This document shows, one piece after another, positions 51,795 through 61,550 of a stretch of 64,000 nucleotides of DNA. Positions within the stretch are counted from its first letter, which is position 1. Each line of letters starts with the position of its first letter. The translations under genes and the position numbers were made by a program. Source of the DNA: CAZHRC01 sp964533865 (lineage in GTDB: Bacteria > Bacillota > Clostridia > Tissierellales > Peptoniphilaceae); assembly GCA_964533865.1 (NCBI GenBank), contig CAZHRC010000009.1:1-64000 (forward strand). The letters run 5' to 3'. Under the pieces are notes generated by a model. It did not search any database. It worked only from the letters and a program-made list of their open reading frames with translations, and was not told where the DNA came from.

Positions 51795-53564
51795 ATGAGT
51801 GTAGTAGAACGTCTAAATAAATTGAAAGAATTGATGCGCGGTCGTCAGATTGATGCGTACATCATCCCTTCTGAAGATCCCCATTTGTCAGAGTACGTTG
51901 ACGATCATTACAAGGCGCGCGAGTATATCACAGGATTCTCAGGTTCGGCGGGTATTGCTGTTATCACACAAGATAAGTGCGGGTTGTGGACGGATAGTCG
52001 TTATTTTGTTCAAGCGGAAAAACAGCTGGTTTCAACGGGGATAACGCTTTACAAAATGGGCCGTCCTGGCGTGATCTCTTACGAGGAATTCTTAAAAGAA
52101 GAGGTACATGAATTTGGCAAGATAGGCTTCGATGGTCAGTGCATGTCTTTCTCAGCGTATAAAAAACTGAGCGAGGCGATGGGGTCGCGGATGTTGATTT
52201 CAAATTTAGATTACATCGGAGCGATCTGGGATGATCGACCGAAGTTGCCGAGCCATAAAGCCACGGTTTTTGGGATGGACTTTGCCGGCGAAGGGGTCGA
52301 GCTAAAATTGATACGCCTAAGGGAGATGATGGCGCAAAAACAAGTGGACTATACGGTGATTGGCTCCCCTGAAGATATTTGCTACTTACTCAATATCCGA
52401 GGCACAGATGTTCCCCACACCCCGGTGGTGACAGCGTATGCACTCGTAAATGACGAAAGGTGCTACCTGTGCATCGCTCAAGATAAACTGGACTTGGATA
52501 TTATGAACTACTTGGAATCGCGGGGTATTATGATCCAGTCCTACGAGTACCTCTACAATTTGCTCAGAGAAATCACGGGGAAACAAACCCTATATTTTGA
52601 TCCCAATCGAATCAACGTTTCAGTTGTACAGTCGGTAAACACCAATGTCCGTTTTTTGACTGGGACGAATTTTACGACGACGATGAAGGCGATAAAAAAT
52701 GAAACAGAAATTGCTCATTCTAAAAATGCTTACGTGAAACACGGCGTGGCTTTGGCGAAATTCTTCAATTGGGTTGAAACAGGCGTCACCACTGGCGTGC
52801 TTACCGAGACACTCGCCGGAAATAAGCTGCAGTCCTTTTTAAAAGAAGGAGAACTGTATCAGGAATTGAGTTTTGATACAATTGCCGCTTATGCTGAAAA
52901 TGCTGCGATGCCACATTATGATGCGACGTTGTCAAAGTCTAAAACGTTGGAGCCGAAGGGGCTATTTCTTTTGGACAGCGGTGCTCAATATGGCGATGGT
53001 ACGACGGATATTACCCGGACGGTAGCACTGGGACCATTGACAGAAATGGAACGCACAGACTATACCCATGTTTTAAAATCCCACATTGGTTTAATGACGG
53101 CCTCTTTTCCAAACGGAACAACAGGTGTTCAACTCGATGCGATCGCCAGATATCCCCTGTGGAAACAAGGCTTAGACTTTGGTCATGGAACGGGTCATGG
53201 GGTGGGATACGTGCTTTCGGTTCACGAGGGTCCCCAGAGTATTTCAAAATCAGGGACGGTCCCCATCGTACCGGGAATGGTCAACTCGATCGAGCCAGGT
53301 ATTTATCGCGAAAACAGTCACGGGATTCGCATAGAGAACATCGCTGTGTGCGTGGACCACGTCTACAATAATTTTGGCGAGTTTTTCAAATTCGAGTGTT
53401 TATCCGTATTCCCTATCGATACGGCGCCAATTGTCGTTGAGTTGTTAACCGATGAGGAAATACGCTGGGTGAATGACTATAACACTTGGTGTTACGACAC
53501 CTTGTCTTCTCATTTGGACGGTGCGCCCCTCGATTACTTGAAGAATCACTGCCAACCGATCTAA
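51795..53564 (+). CDS. M24 family aminopeptidase P (Xaa-Pro aminopeptidase)
   Basis: A 589-residue three-domain creatinase-fold peptidase that removes N-terminal residues before proline. Two N-terminal creatinase-like domains (about 1-310) precede the metal core: LLDSGAQYGDGTTDITR (two aspartates), HGTGHGVGYVLSVHEGP (His), EPGIYRENSHGIRIEN (two glutamates). No signal peptide, so cytoplasmic. AGGAGGAG precedes the ATG. uvrC follows 1 nt after its stop. The long leader may regulate it. Confidence 0.94.
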   Translation: MSVVERLNKLKELMRGRQIDAYIIPSEDPHLSEYVDDHYKAREYITGFSGSAGIAVITQDKCGLWTDSRYFVQAEKQLVSTGITLYKMGRPGVISYEEFLKEEVHEFGKIGFDGQCMSFSAYKKLSEAMGSRMLISNLDYIGAIWDDRPKLPSHKATVFGMDFAGEGVELKLIRLREMMAQKQVDYTVIGSPEDICYLLNIRGTDVPHTPVVTAYALVNDERCYLCIAQDKLDLDIMNYLESRGIMIQSYEYLYNLLREITGKQTLYFDPNRINVSVVQSVNTNVRFLTGTNFTTTMKAIKNETEIAHSKNAYVKHGVALAKFFNWVETGVTTGVLTETLAGNKLQSFLKEGELYQELSFDTIAAYAENAAMPHYDATLSKSKTLEPKGLFLLDSGAQYGDGTTDITRTVALGPLTEMERTDYTHVLKSHIGLMTASFPNGTTGVQLDAIARYPLWKQGLDFGHGTGHGVGYVLSVHEGPQSISKSGTVPIVPGMVNSIEPGIYRENSHGIRIENIAVCVDHVYNNFGEFFKFECLSVFPIDTAPIVVELLTDEEIRWVNDYNTWCYDTLSSHLDGAPLDYLKNHCQPI

Positions 53565-53565
53565 T

Positions 53566-55422
53566 ATGAGCACTTTAGCAGAGACGTTACAACGCCTACC
53601 AGATGAACCCGGTGTGTACATCATGAAAGATGGGGCTGGTACGATTATTTACGTGGGAAAAGCCATCTCGCTAAAAAAGAGGGTTCGGCAGTATTTTAAT
53701 AAAGATAAGAACAAGCACCCTAAAGTCGTCGCTTTGGTCAGCCATATCGCTTCCATCGAGTACATCATCGTCGATAACGAAGTGGAAGCGCTCATACTCG
53801 AATCAAATTTCATTAAAGAGAATAGACCACACTACAATGTATTGTTGAGGGATGATAAACAATATCCCTATATCAAGGTGACGAATGAAAAATTCCCTAG
53901 ATTGCTCAAGGTCCGACAAGTTCATAAAGATCGCGCGAACTACTTTGGGCCATTTCCCAATGCCTTTGCGGTGAATGATCTCATCGATTTAATGCAGGAG
54001 CTCTACTCTATCCGCACGTGCAACTTGAACTTTGATAAAGGCCAGCGATTGCCAAGGCCATGTTTAAACTACTTCATCGATCGTTGCAAAGGACCGTGCA
54101 TCGGTGAAGTTGACGAAGAAGAATACCATTCGGCAATTCGCGAAGTCGAGCAGTTTTTGTCGGGTAGAGAGGATAAGCTCATCGACTTATTGACTGAACG
54201 CATGAAAAGTGCTTCTGCTGCTCTCAATTTCGAAGCGGCGGCAAAGTATCGGGATAATTTGAAGTCTGTGGAGATCATCATGGAGAAACAGAAGATTTCC
54301 AAGGCGGGACAAGTGGACAGCGACTTGATTGCTATGGCTAGAGGTGAAGGCTCGGTGTGTATACAAGTGTTTTTTATGCGAGCAGGAAAGATTGTGGACA
54401 GAGAGCACTTCATCATGAAAGATGACTACGAAGTGGAGCCTCAGGAAATCTTATCATCCTTTATGAAGCAATTTTACATTGATATGACCTATATTCCAAA
54501 GGAGATCCTCGTCGAATCCATGCCAGAAGACAGCGAAGCCATCGCTTCTTTTCTTTCTCAAAAGAGAGGAAACAAGGTTTTTCTCCACGAACCAAAGCGT
54601 GGAGAAAAGGTCGACGCACTCGATATGGTGCGTAAAAACGCAGCGGATATGCTTGAAAAGTACGAGAAACAAGCCAATCGCAAAGAACGCAATCGTAGCA
54701 TTGCCCTTGGGGAGTTAGAAGAGCTGTTGGGTATACAGCCTTTAAAACGCTTAGAAGCCTATGATATTTCCAATATTTCAGGGGTCCAATCGGTGGGGTC
54801 GATGATCGTTTTTGAAAATGGTGAAAAGGCACCTAAGGAATACCGCAAATACAAGATCAAGTCAGTGGAAGGCCCCGATGATTACAAAAGCCTTGAAGAA
54901 GTATTGACCCGCAGGTTTAAGAGAGGGTTGTTAGAGCGTTCGGAAGGTCGTACTCACTCGGGATTGGCAAAATTCCCATCTTTGATTTTGATGGACGGAG
55001 GAAAAGGTCAAATCGGCGTGGCAAAAAAAGTTTTGGCCTCATTGGGAATAGACCTCCCTGTCTGTGGTTTGGTCAAAGACGATCACCACACCACACGAGG
55101 TATCATTTATAAAGATAGGGAGTTCCGTTTAAAAGTGAACTCGCCGGGGTATCGATTAGTTTATAAAATACAAGAGGAAGCCCACCGGTTTGCGATCGCC
55201 TACCATAGAAAACTGCGAAATGTGGCGATGAAGCAATCCATCCTCGATGATGTGCCGGGCATTGGCGCCGTTCGCAAAGCGGCGTTGCTTTCGACATTGA
55301 AAAGTGTGGACAACATCAAAGCTGCTACGGTGGAAGAGTTGGCGGCGGTTCCAAAGATGAACCGATCGGCAGCAGAAAAAGTATATCGCTTTTTCAATGA
55401 TAAAGATATCGACGCGGAGTGA
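53566..55422 (+). CDS. uvrC: Excinuclease ABC subunit C
   Basis: A 618-residue dual-incision nuclease of nucleotide excision repair. The N-terminal GIY-YIG domain has PGVYIMKDGAGTIIYVGKA; a Cys cluster (CNLNF...CLNYFIDRCKGPC), the UVR motif, the RNase H-like domain (AYDISNISG), and a C-terminal double helix-hairpin-helix (DVPGIGAVRKAALLSTL) follow. It starts 1 nt after the aminopeptidase stop without a good ribosome-binding site, so it is coupled. No LexA box is seen here, unlike uvrBA. Confidence 0.97.
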   Translation: MSTLAETLQRLPDEPGVYIMKDGAGTIIYVGKAISLKKRVRQYFNKDKNKHPKVVALVSHIASIEYIIVDNEVEALILESNFIKENRPHYNVLLRDDKQYPYIKVTNEKFPRLLKVRQVHKDRANYFGPFPNAFAVNDLIDLMQELYSIRTCNLNFDKGQRLPRPCLNYFIDRCKGPCIGEVDEEEYHSAIREVEQFLSGREDKLIDLLTERMKSASAALNFEAAAKYRDNLKSVEIIMEKQKISKAGQVDSDLIAMARGEGSVCIQVFFMRAGKIVDREHFIMKDDYEVEPQEILSSFMKQFYIDMTYIPKEILVESMPEDSEAIASFLSQKRGNKVFLHEPKRGEKVDALDMVRKNAADMLEKYEKQANRKERNRSIALGELEELLGIQPLKRLEAYDISNISGVQSVGSMIVFENGEKAPKEYRKYKIKSVEGPDDYKSLEEVLTRRFKRGLLERSEGRTHSGLAKFPSLILMDGGKGQIGVAKKVLASLGIDLPVCGLVKDDHHTTRGIIYKDREFRLKVNSPGYRLVYKIQEEAHRFAIAYHRKLRNVAMKQSILDDVPGIGAVRKAALLSTLKSVDNIKAATVEELAAVPKMNRSAAEKVYRFFNDKDIDAE

Positions 55423-55510
55423 TCTATCGCCGAGAAGAAGAATCTGCGTAGCTTGGGATAGGGGTGCCGCTCTTGACGGCGTAGTGACATGAAGTAGTTC
55501 AGGAGGTAAT

Positions 55511-56440
55511 ATGAAAAAGGTTTTGACCTTAAGTCGATTTTGCGAGGCGCTAGACCTAGAAATCGTCTTTAAAAGCACAGACTTTGATGATGTCATCATC
55601 ACCACACATGACGTCAATCGACCGGGGTTACAGTTAGCGGGTTATTATGAGGAGTTTCCCTATCAACGTTTGCAAATTATAGGTCATGTAGAGTACGCGT
55701 ATTTGATGAGTCAACCGCCAAAGACGCGCTATGAACGTTTTCGTGGGATTTTATCCTACGCCATTCCAGCGCTGATTTTCTCCTATGACCAAGAGATCAC
55801 TCAAGATGTGAAAGACCTCGCCAACTATTACAATAAAACGTTATTGCGATCGGATCTCCCGACGACAAAACTCATTGCGAGGTTAACCCAAGCCATCGAG
55901 AACATTACAGCAGAGGAGATCACCCTTCATGCAGGGCTACTGGAAATCTACGGTTCAGGGATTCTTTTGCGCGGTAAATCCTCCGTCGGAAAGTCTGAAA
56001 CCGGTTTGGATTTGGTGATCCGCGGCCACCGTCTAGTGGCGGACGATGTGGTCGAAATTCGGAAGTGGGACGACAAACTCCTAGGATCTTCACCAGAGAA
56101 TATTCGCCATTTTTTAGAGATCCGAGGGTTGGGCATTCTCGATATTCAGAGGCTTTACGGGGTCGGTAGTGTCAAAACCAACACGTTTATCGACATGGTG
56201 ATTCAATTGGAAACGTGGGATGACAATAAAGAATACGACAGGCTCGGTCTTGATGAGCAATACACTGAAATATTAGGGGTAAAAATCCCCATAATTACTG
56301 TACCGGTGAAACCCGGGCGAAACCTTGCGATGATTATTGAGGTGGCGACGAGAAATCAACGCCAGAAAGCGCTTGGCTACAATGCAGCTGAAGCGCTGAC
56401 CGAACGGCTCCTGACACGTGCAATCGAAAACCAACAATGA
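55511..56440 (+). CDS. hprK: HPr kinase/phosphorylase
   Basis: A 309-residue HprK/P that phosphorylates HPr at serine and removes it, controlling catabolite repression and sugar uptake. Walker A is GKSSVGKS (155-162), H140 and the D178-D179 acids follow family positions, and the signature ENIRHFLEIRGLGILD is present around 197-212. CAGGAGG precedes the ATG. It stands between uvrC and nifJ. Its PTS partners are not in the window, but rapZ near the end also belongs to nutrient control. Confidence 0.97.
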   Translation: MKKVLTLSRFCEALDLEIVFKSTDFDDVIITTHDVNRPGLQLAGYYEEFPYQRLQIIGHVEYAYLMSQPPKTRYERFRGILSYAIPALIFSYDQEITQDVKDLANYYNKTLLRSDLPTTKLIARLTQAIENITAEEITLHAGLLEIYGSGILLRGKSSVGKSETGLDLVIRGHRLVADDVVEIRKWDDKLLGSSPENIRHFLEIRGLGILDIQRLYGVGSVKTNTFIDMVIQLETWDDNKEYDRLGLDEQYTEILGVKIPIITVPVKPGRNLAMIIEVATRNQRQKALGYNAAEALTERLLTRAIENQQ

Positions 56441-56441
56441 G

Positions 56442-56470
56442 TTGACGAAAAGTGGGTGTTTCGATATACT
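56442..56470 (+). promoter_or_regulatory. Promoter of nifJ
   Basis: TTGACG (56442-56447), a 17-bp spacer and TATACT (56465-56470) begin 2 nt after the hprK stop. The leader of about 90 nt has the imperfect inverted repeat GTTTG...CAAAC, a possible regulator site. Confidence 0.75.
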
Positions 56471-56566
56471 TGTTGTAGCGTTTGACAACGATTTGCAAAC
56501 ATATTCACGTGTAAAAACTGTAAAAAACGCTTGTCGAGAGAACATTTAAATAACGAGGAGGAAGAA

Positions 56567-59500
56567 ATGGGTAAAGTAATGAAATCTATGGATGGAAATA
56601 CCGCCGCTTCGCACGTATCCTATGCGTTTACTGAAGTTACCGCGATATACCCCATCACACCATCATCTACGATGGCTGAAATCGTAGACGAATGGTCTGC
56701 AAATGGTAGAAAGAACATTTTTGGTCAAGAAGTTCTAGTCTCTGAAATGCAATCCGAGGCAGGAGCAGCCGGTGCCGTTCACGGTTCGTTAGCAGCTGGT
56801 AGCTTAACTACTACATACACCGCTTCACAAGGCTTATTGCTGATGATTCCTAACATGTACAAGATTGCAGGGGAGCAGCTTCCAGGGGTGTTCCACGTTT
56901 CTGCTCGTGCTTTGGCTTCCCATGCACTAAGCATTTACGGCGACCACCAAGACGTTATGGCTGCACGCCAAACAGGTTTTGCGCTGTTGGCATCCGGTTC
57001 TGTTCAAGAGGTTATGGACATCGGTTCTGTTGCTCACTTGTCAGCTATCAAAGGAAAAGTTCCTTTCCTCCACTTCTTTGATGGGTTCCGTACGAGTCAC
57101 GAAATCCAAAAAATCGAAGTTATGGATTATGACGAGTTAGCAAAACTTGTGGATTACGATGCGATTGCTGAATTTAAAAAGAATTCATTGAATCCAGAGC
57201 GTCCAAAGACGATGGGTACTGCAGAAAACCCAGATATCTACTTCCAAGGCGTTGAAGCTTCCAATCCACTTTACACCGATATCGTCGGTATCACCGAAGA
57301 TTATATGAAACAAATCTCTGAAGTGACTGGTAGAGACTACGGCCTATTTAACTACTACGGCGCTGAAGATGCAGATCGCGTTATCGTAGCTATGGGTTCT
57401 GTTACCGATACAGCTGAAGAAGTCATCGACAAACTCAATGAACGCGGCGAAAAAGTCGGTATTGTCAAAGTTCACCTTTATAGACCATTCTCCATGGAAC
57501 ACTTCTTGGGAGCCATGCCTAAGACGGTGAAAAAGATTGCAGTACTCGACCGCACCAAAGAAAAGGGAGCTATCGGCCAACCTCTATATCTTGACGTGCG
57601 CGCTGTTTACTATACTCAAGACAACCAACCAACCATCGTTGGCGGTATTTACGGATTGGGTTCTAAAGACACCACACCAGCTCAAATCTTTGCAGTCTAC
57701 GACAACCTAAGTCAAGACCAACCTAAAAACGACTTCACCATTGGTATCGTCGATGATGTAACGCACAAAAACTTAGAGTTGAGCAACTTTGAAGACACCT
57801 CTTCAGAAGGTACGATTCGTTGTAAATTCTACGGTTATGGTTCCGACGGTACCGTAGGTGCGAACAAATCCGCGATCAAAATTATCGGAGATAACACGGA
57901 CAAATACGCTCAAGGGTATTTTGATTACGACTCCAAAAAATCAGGTGGCTTGACCGTATCTCACTTGCGTTTTGGCGATCACCCTATTCGCTCGACTTAT
58001 TTGATTAGCGAAGCGGATTATATTTCCTGTTCAAAACAATCCTATGTTTACCAATACAATATGCTAAAAGGATTGCGTAAAGGCGGTACATTTGTCCTTA
58101 ACTGTATCTGGGATCGCGAAGAGCTTGAAGCGCACCTTCCAGGATCGATGAAACGCTACATCGCAGAAAACGACATTCAATTCTACACCCTAAACGCTTC
58201 TCAAATCGCTTCTGACATTGGATTGGGATCGCGTATCAACATGGTTATTCAATCGGCGTTCTTCAAACTTTCAGAAGTCCTTCCACTAGATGACGCTGTT
58301 AAATACTTGAAAGACAGTATTGTAAAATCCTACGGCAAAAAAGGCGAAGCTATCGTCAACATGAACTACGAAGCCGTTGATAAAGGGATGGATGCATTAG
58401 TTAAAATCGAAGTTCCAGCAGAATGGGCTAATGCGGAAGTCGAAGTACGTGATGAAGCACACCTTCCTAAGTTCGTCAGAGAAGTCGCTGCACCGATGAA
58501 TCGCCAAGAAGGTTACGACCTTCCAGTATCCGCATTTGCTGATCGCGCAAACGGGGAATTCCCACAAGGTACCTCCGCATACGAAAAACGCGGTATAGCA
58601 CTTTCCGTACCAGAATGGCAAATTGATAGCTGTATCCAATGTAACCAATGTGCTTATGTTTGTCCTCACGCTGTCGTTCGTCCTTTCCTAGTCACAGAAG
58701 ATGAAAAGGCAAAGGCACCAGAAGCGTTCGAAACGAAGAAAGCAATTGGAAAAGGTCTTGAATCCTATGAATTCCGCATTCAAGTTTCCCCATTGGACTG
58801 TACTGGTTGTGGAAACTGTGCAGACATTTGTCCATCTAAACAAAAATCTCTTATCATGAAACCTTTCGAAGGCCAATATCAAGCTCAAAAAGATAATTGG
58901 GCATATGCAGTCAACGAAGTGGGTTATAAAGAAGACGTTATGGCAGACACTTCCTTGAAGGGAAGCCAGTTCAAACAACCATTGCTCGAATTCTCAGGGG
59001 CATGTGCAGGCTGTGGAGAAACACCATACGCTAAGCTGATCACTCAAATGTTTGGCGACCGTATGCTCATCGCCAATGCAACCGGATGTTCTTCCATTTG
59101 GGGAGCTTCTGCACCAGCAACGCCATACTGTGTCAACCAAGAAGGCAAAGGTCCTGCATGGGCTAACTCCTTGTTTGAAGATAATGCTGAATACGGATTT
59201 GGTATGCATTTGGCAACCGTTAAGAACAGAGAGCGCTTGAACTTCCTTATGGACAAATTTATCGCTCTTAACGCAGATAGCGAGCTGAACGGTTTATTTG
59301 AAAACTGGATCGAAAACCAAGCCGATGCAAAAGGATCGAAAGCAGCGACTGCTGAGATTCTACTTCAACTCGACAAACAAGTCGGAAACGCTGAAGCGCA
59401 AACTTTGTTAAGCGAAATTGCCGATCTTAAAGACTACCTGATCAAGAAATCCATCTGGATCTTCGGTGGAGACGGTTGGGCATATGACATTGGATTTGGT

Positions 59501-60100
59501 GGCTTAGACCATGTATTGGCATCGGGCAAAGATGTCAACGTCATGGTGTTCGACACAGAAGTCTATTCCAACACCGGTGGTCAATCCTCTAAAGCGACTC
59601 CAATTGCAGCTGTTGCAAAATTTGCTGCTTCAGGTAAGAAAGTCCGCAAGAAAGACTTGGGCATGATCGCGGCAACATACGGCTACGTTTACGTCGCACA
59701 AGTTGCTATGGGCGCTAACATGAACCATTTGATGAAAGTCATGGCTGAAGCTGAATCCTACGACGGCCCATCGCTCATCATCGCATATGCACCATGTATC
59801 AACCATGGTATCCGCACAGGTATGGGCACGACGATCCGTCAAGAAAAGAGAGCGGTTGAAGCGGGTTATTGGCACCTGTATCGCTACGACCCAAGACTCA
59901 AGGAACAAGGCAAGAATCCGTTCCAATTGGATTCCAAAGAACCAACCGCTTCATTCCAAGAGTTTATCCAAGGCGAAGTACGTTACTCTTCATTGAAACG
60001 CGCATTCCCACAAGTCGCAGACGAGCTTTACGCAGCAGCTGAAGAAGCCGCTAAAGAACGCTACGAAGGCTACAAGAGAATGGCAGCTGAAGAATATTAA
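56567..60100 (+). CDS. nifJ: Pyruvate:ferredoxin (flavodoxin) oxidoreductase
   Basis: A 1177-residue single-chain PFOR that splits pyruvate to acetyl-CoA, CO2 and reduced ferredoxin, the central step of clostridial pyruvate fermentation. Domains in order: N-terminal pyruvate/TPP domain (AIYPITPSSTMAEIVDEW), middle domains, a two-cluster ferredoxin domain (C689, C692, C695, C699 and C745, C748, C751, C755), and a C-terminal TPP domain with CAGCGETPYAKL and the GDGWAYDIGFGG motif. I chose ATG 56567 behind GAGGAGG; an upstream ATG at 56531 has no ribosome-binding site. Its codon use (strong TTC, ATC, CAA and GGT) differs from neighbours, as in highly expressed genes. Confidence 0.97.
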   Translation: MGKVMKSMDGNTAASHVSYAFTEVTAIYPITPSSTMAEIVDEWSANGRKNIFGQEVLVSEMQSEAGAAGAVHGSLAAGSLTTTYTASQGLLLMIPNMYKIAGEQLPGVFHVSARALASHALSIYGDHQDVMAARQTGFALLASGSVQEVMDIGSVAHLSAIKGKVPFLHFFDGFRTSHEIQKIEVMDYDELAKLVDYDAIAEFKKNSLNPERPKTMGTAENPDIYFQGVEASNPLYTDIVGITEDYMKQISEVTGRDYGLFNYYGAEDADRVIVAMGSVTDTAEEVIDKLNERGEKVGIVKVHLYRPFSMEHFLGAMPKTVKKIAVLDRTKEKGAIGQPLYLDVRAVYYTQDNQPTIVGGIYGLGSKDTTPAQIFAVYDNLSQDQPKNDFTIGIVDDVTHKNLELSNFEDTSSEGTIRCKFYGYGSDGTVGANKSAIKIIGDNTDKYAQGYFDYDSKKSGGLTVSHLRFGDHPIRSTYLISEADYISCSKQSYVYQYNMLKGLRKGGTFVLNCIWDREELEAHLPGSMKRYIAENDIQFYTLNASQIASDIGLGSRINMVIQSAFFKLSEVLPLDDAVKYLKDSIVKSYGKKGEAIVNMNYEAVDKGMDALVKIEVPAEWANAEVEVRDEAHLPKFVREVAAPMNRQEGYDLPVSAFADRANGEFPQGTSAYEKRGIALSVPEWQIDSCIQCNQCAYVCPHAVVRPFLVTEDEKAKAPEAFETKKAIGKGLESYEFRIQVSPLDCTGCGNCADICPSKQKSLIMKPFEGQYQAQKDNWAYAVNEVGYKEDVMADTSLKGSQFKQPLLEFSGACAGCGETPYAKLITQMFGDRMLIANATGCSSIWGASAPATPYCVNQEGKGPAWANSLFEDNAEYGFGMHLATVKNRERLNFLMDKFIALNADSELNGLFENWIENQADAKGSKAATAEILLQLDKQVGNAEAQTLLSEIADLKDYLIKKSIWIFGGDGWAYDIGFGGLDHVLASGKDVNVMVFDTEVYSNTGGQSSKATPIAAVAKFAASGKKVRKKDLGMIAATYGYVYVAQVAMGANMNHLMKVMAEAESYDGPSLIIAYAPCINHGIRTGMGTTIRQEKRAVEAGYWHLYRYDPRLKEQGKNPFQLDSKEPTASFQEFIQGEVRYSSLKRAFPQVADELYAAAEEAAKERYEGYKRMAAEEY

Positions 60101-60112
60101 ACTCAACATCAA

Positions 60113-60148
60113 AGGGCGCTTCCACATTTAGTGGGGGCGTTCTTTTTT
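60113..60148 (+). terminator. Terminator after nifJ
   Basis: A GC-rich stem (AGGGCGCTTCCAC with GTGGGGGCGTTCT, several G-T pairs) with loop ATTTA is followed by TTTTTT. Confidence 0.8.
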
Positions 60149-60186
60149 GTTACGAACAAAATGAGGACTTCTTTCGCGTCGTATCG

Positions 60187-60192
60187 TATAAT
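60187..60192 (+). promoter_or_regulatory. Possible -10 of folC
   Basis: TATAAT lies 21 nt before the folC start. The -35 region is weak, so this is a tentative call. Confidence 0.3.
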
Positions 60193-60212
60193 GGAATAAA
60201 GGAAGTGATGAA

Positions 60213-61496
60213 ATGACCTATGAAGAGGTTTTAAACTATATTGAACACACAAAAACTAGAGGGTTTGTCCTCGGGCTTTCAAATATGGAACAAGCGCTGG
60301 CGCTTTTTGGAAATCCGGAGCGCGATCTGTCTTTTATTCATGTTACAGGTACCAACGGAAAAGGTTCTGTATGTAAGTTGGTTTACGAGACCCTGAAGGA
60401 ATCGGGTTATCGCACGGGACTCTACACTTCACCTGGTTTACGAGATTTTGGTGAGCGAATGATCGTCGACGATGACCAAATATCTAAGGAGCAGGTAGCG
60501 GAGCTGGGTTCTGAGATCGTTGAGGTAACCGGGAAGGCTCGAATTCCCATCACCGAATTCGAGTTTGTCACTTTGATGGCGATTCTCCACTTTCATCGCG
60601 AGAGGGTTGAGGCGGTTGTTTTTGAAGTGGGCATGGGCGGTCGTCTTGATGCAACAAATATTATCGACAAGGCGGAGATTTCGATTATCACATCAATCGG
60701 GCTCGATCACACCGATTATTTAGGCAATGATCTTGTGGCGATCGCCTCAGAAAAAGCCGGGATTATCAAAGAGGGGTGCGATGTGGTGCTTTATCCTCAA
60801 GGGCAGGAGGTAAGCGAGGTCATCAAAAGGTCTGCCCAAAAGACAGGGGCAGCATTTTATCAACCGAATGTAGAAAGCATCTATTTGAGAGATATGTCTT
60901 CAGATGGGATGGTCTTTGATTATGGCGGATACAAAAACATAAGGATAGGGCTGATTGGTCTCAATCAAATTTACAATGGGGTGACTGCATTGATGGCGGT
61001 TGAACGTTTGAAAGAGCGCGGCTGGAGGATTGAAGAAGCGGATTGGCGAAAGGGATTTGAAAAAGCGAGAAACGATGGACGATTTGAAGTGATTCAACAG
61101 TTTCCTACATTCATCGTCGACAGCGCCCACAATCCCCAAGGGGTTGCCTCAATGGTTCAGAATCAAGTGTTGCTGTTTCCACGGCAAAAGGTCATCTATG
61201 TCGTCGGCTTTTTAGCTGATAAAGATTACAATCAGATGATCGACCAAACACTTATGCACGCGTCGGAATATGTTGTGCTCTCGCCGGATAACTCTAGGCG
61301 GCTAGAGGCGTCAGTACTAGCAGAGATGATAAGTGATAAAGGGATAGAATCTAAGGCGTTTTCAGACGTGGAAGCCGCAATCCTCTATTTGAGAGATAGG
61401 GTAAAGGTGACGGACGTGGTGGTGTGTTACGGCTCTTTTTTTCACACCATCGCATTTAGAGATGCTATCGTTCATAATCCCATTGCTCCGAGATAG
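60213..61496 (+). CDS. folC: Folylpolyglutamate synthase / dihydrofolate synthase
   Basis: A 427-residue Mur-ligase-fold enzyme that adds glutamate to folates (and, in many bacteria, to dihydropteroate). The ATP loop is TGTNGKGS (about 45-52), with the FEVGMGGRLDATNI segment and the SIGLDHTDYLG block typical of FolC. GGAAGTG precedes the ATG. folP and other folate genes are not nearby; 5-FCL at 36903 and glyA at 17189 use the same cofactor. Confidence 0.95.
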   Translation: MTYEEVLNYIEHTKTRGFVLGLSNMEQALALFGNPERDLSFIHVTGTNGKGSVCKLVYETLKESGYRTGLYTSPGLRDFGERMIVDDDQISKEQVAELGSEIVEVTGKARIPITEFEFVTLMAILHFHRERVEAVVFEVGMGGRLDATNIIDKAEISIITSIGLDHTDYLGNDLVAIASEKAGIIKEGCDVVLYPQGQEVSEVIKRSAQKTGAAFYQPNVESIYLRDMSSDGMVFDYGGYKNIRIGLIGLNQIYNGVTALMAVERLKERGWRIEEADWRKGFEKARNDGRFEVIQQFPTFIVDSAHNPQGVASMVQNQVLLFPRQKVIYVVGFLADKDYNQMIDQTLMHASEYVVLSPDNSRRLEASVLAEMISDKGIESKAFSDVEAAILYLRDRVKVTDVVVCYGSFFHTIAFRDAIVHNPIAPR

Positions 61497-61522
61497 GATG
61501 GGAGAACTAGGGGGACTTGGGG

Positions 61523-61528
61523 TATAAT
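61523..61528 (+). promoter_or_regulatory. Possible -10 of murB
   Basis: TATAAT at 61523-61528, 23 nt before the murB ATG at 61551, with no clear -35. It overlaps an in-frame ATG at 61527, which therefore is unlikely to be a start. Confidence 0.3.
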
Positions 61529-61550
61529 GAACATGATAGGAGGGGATCTT

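Noticed and set aside
56531..56566. Upstream start of nifJ
   Set aside because: No ribosome-binding site there; it would place the GAGGAGG inside the coding region, while ATG 56567 is ideally placed.
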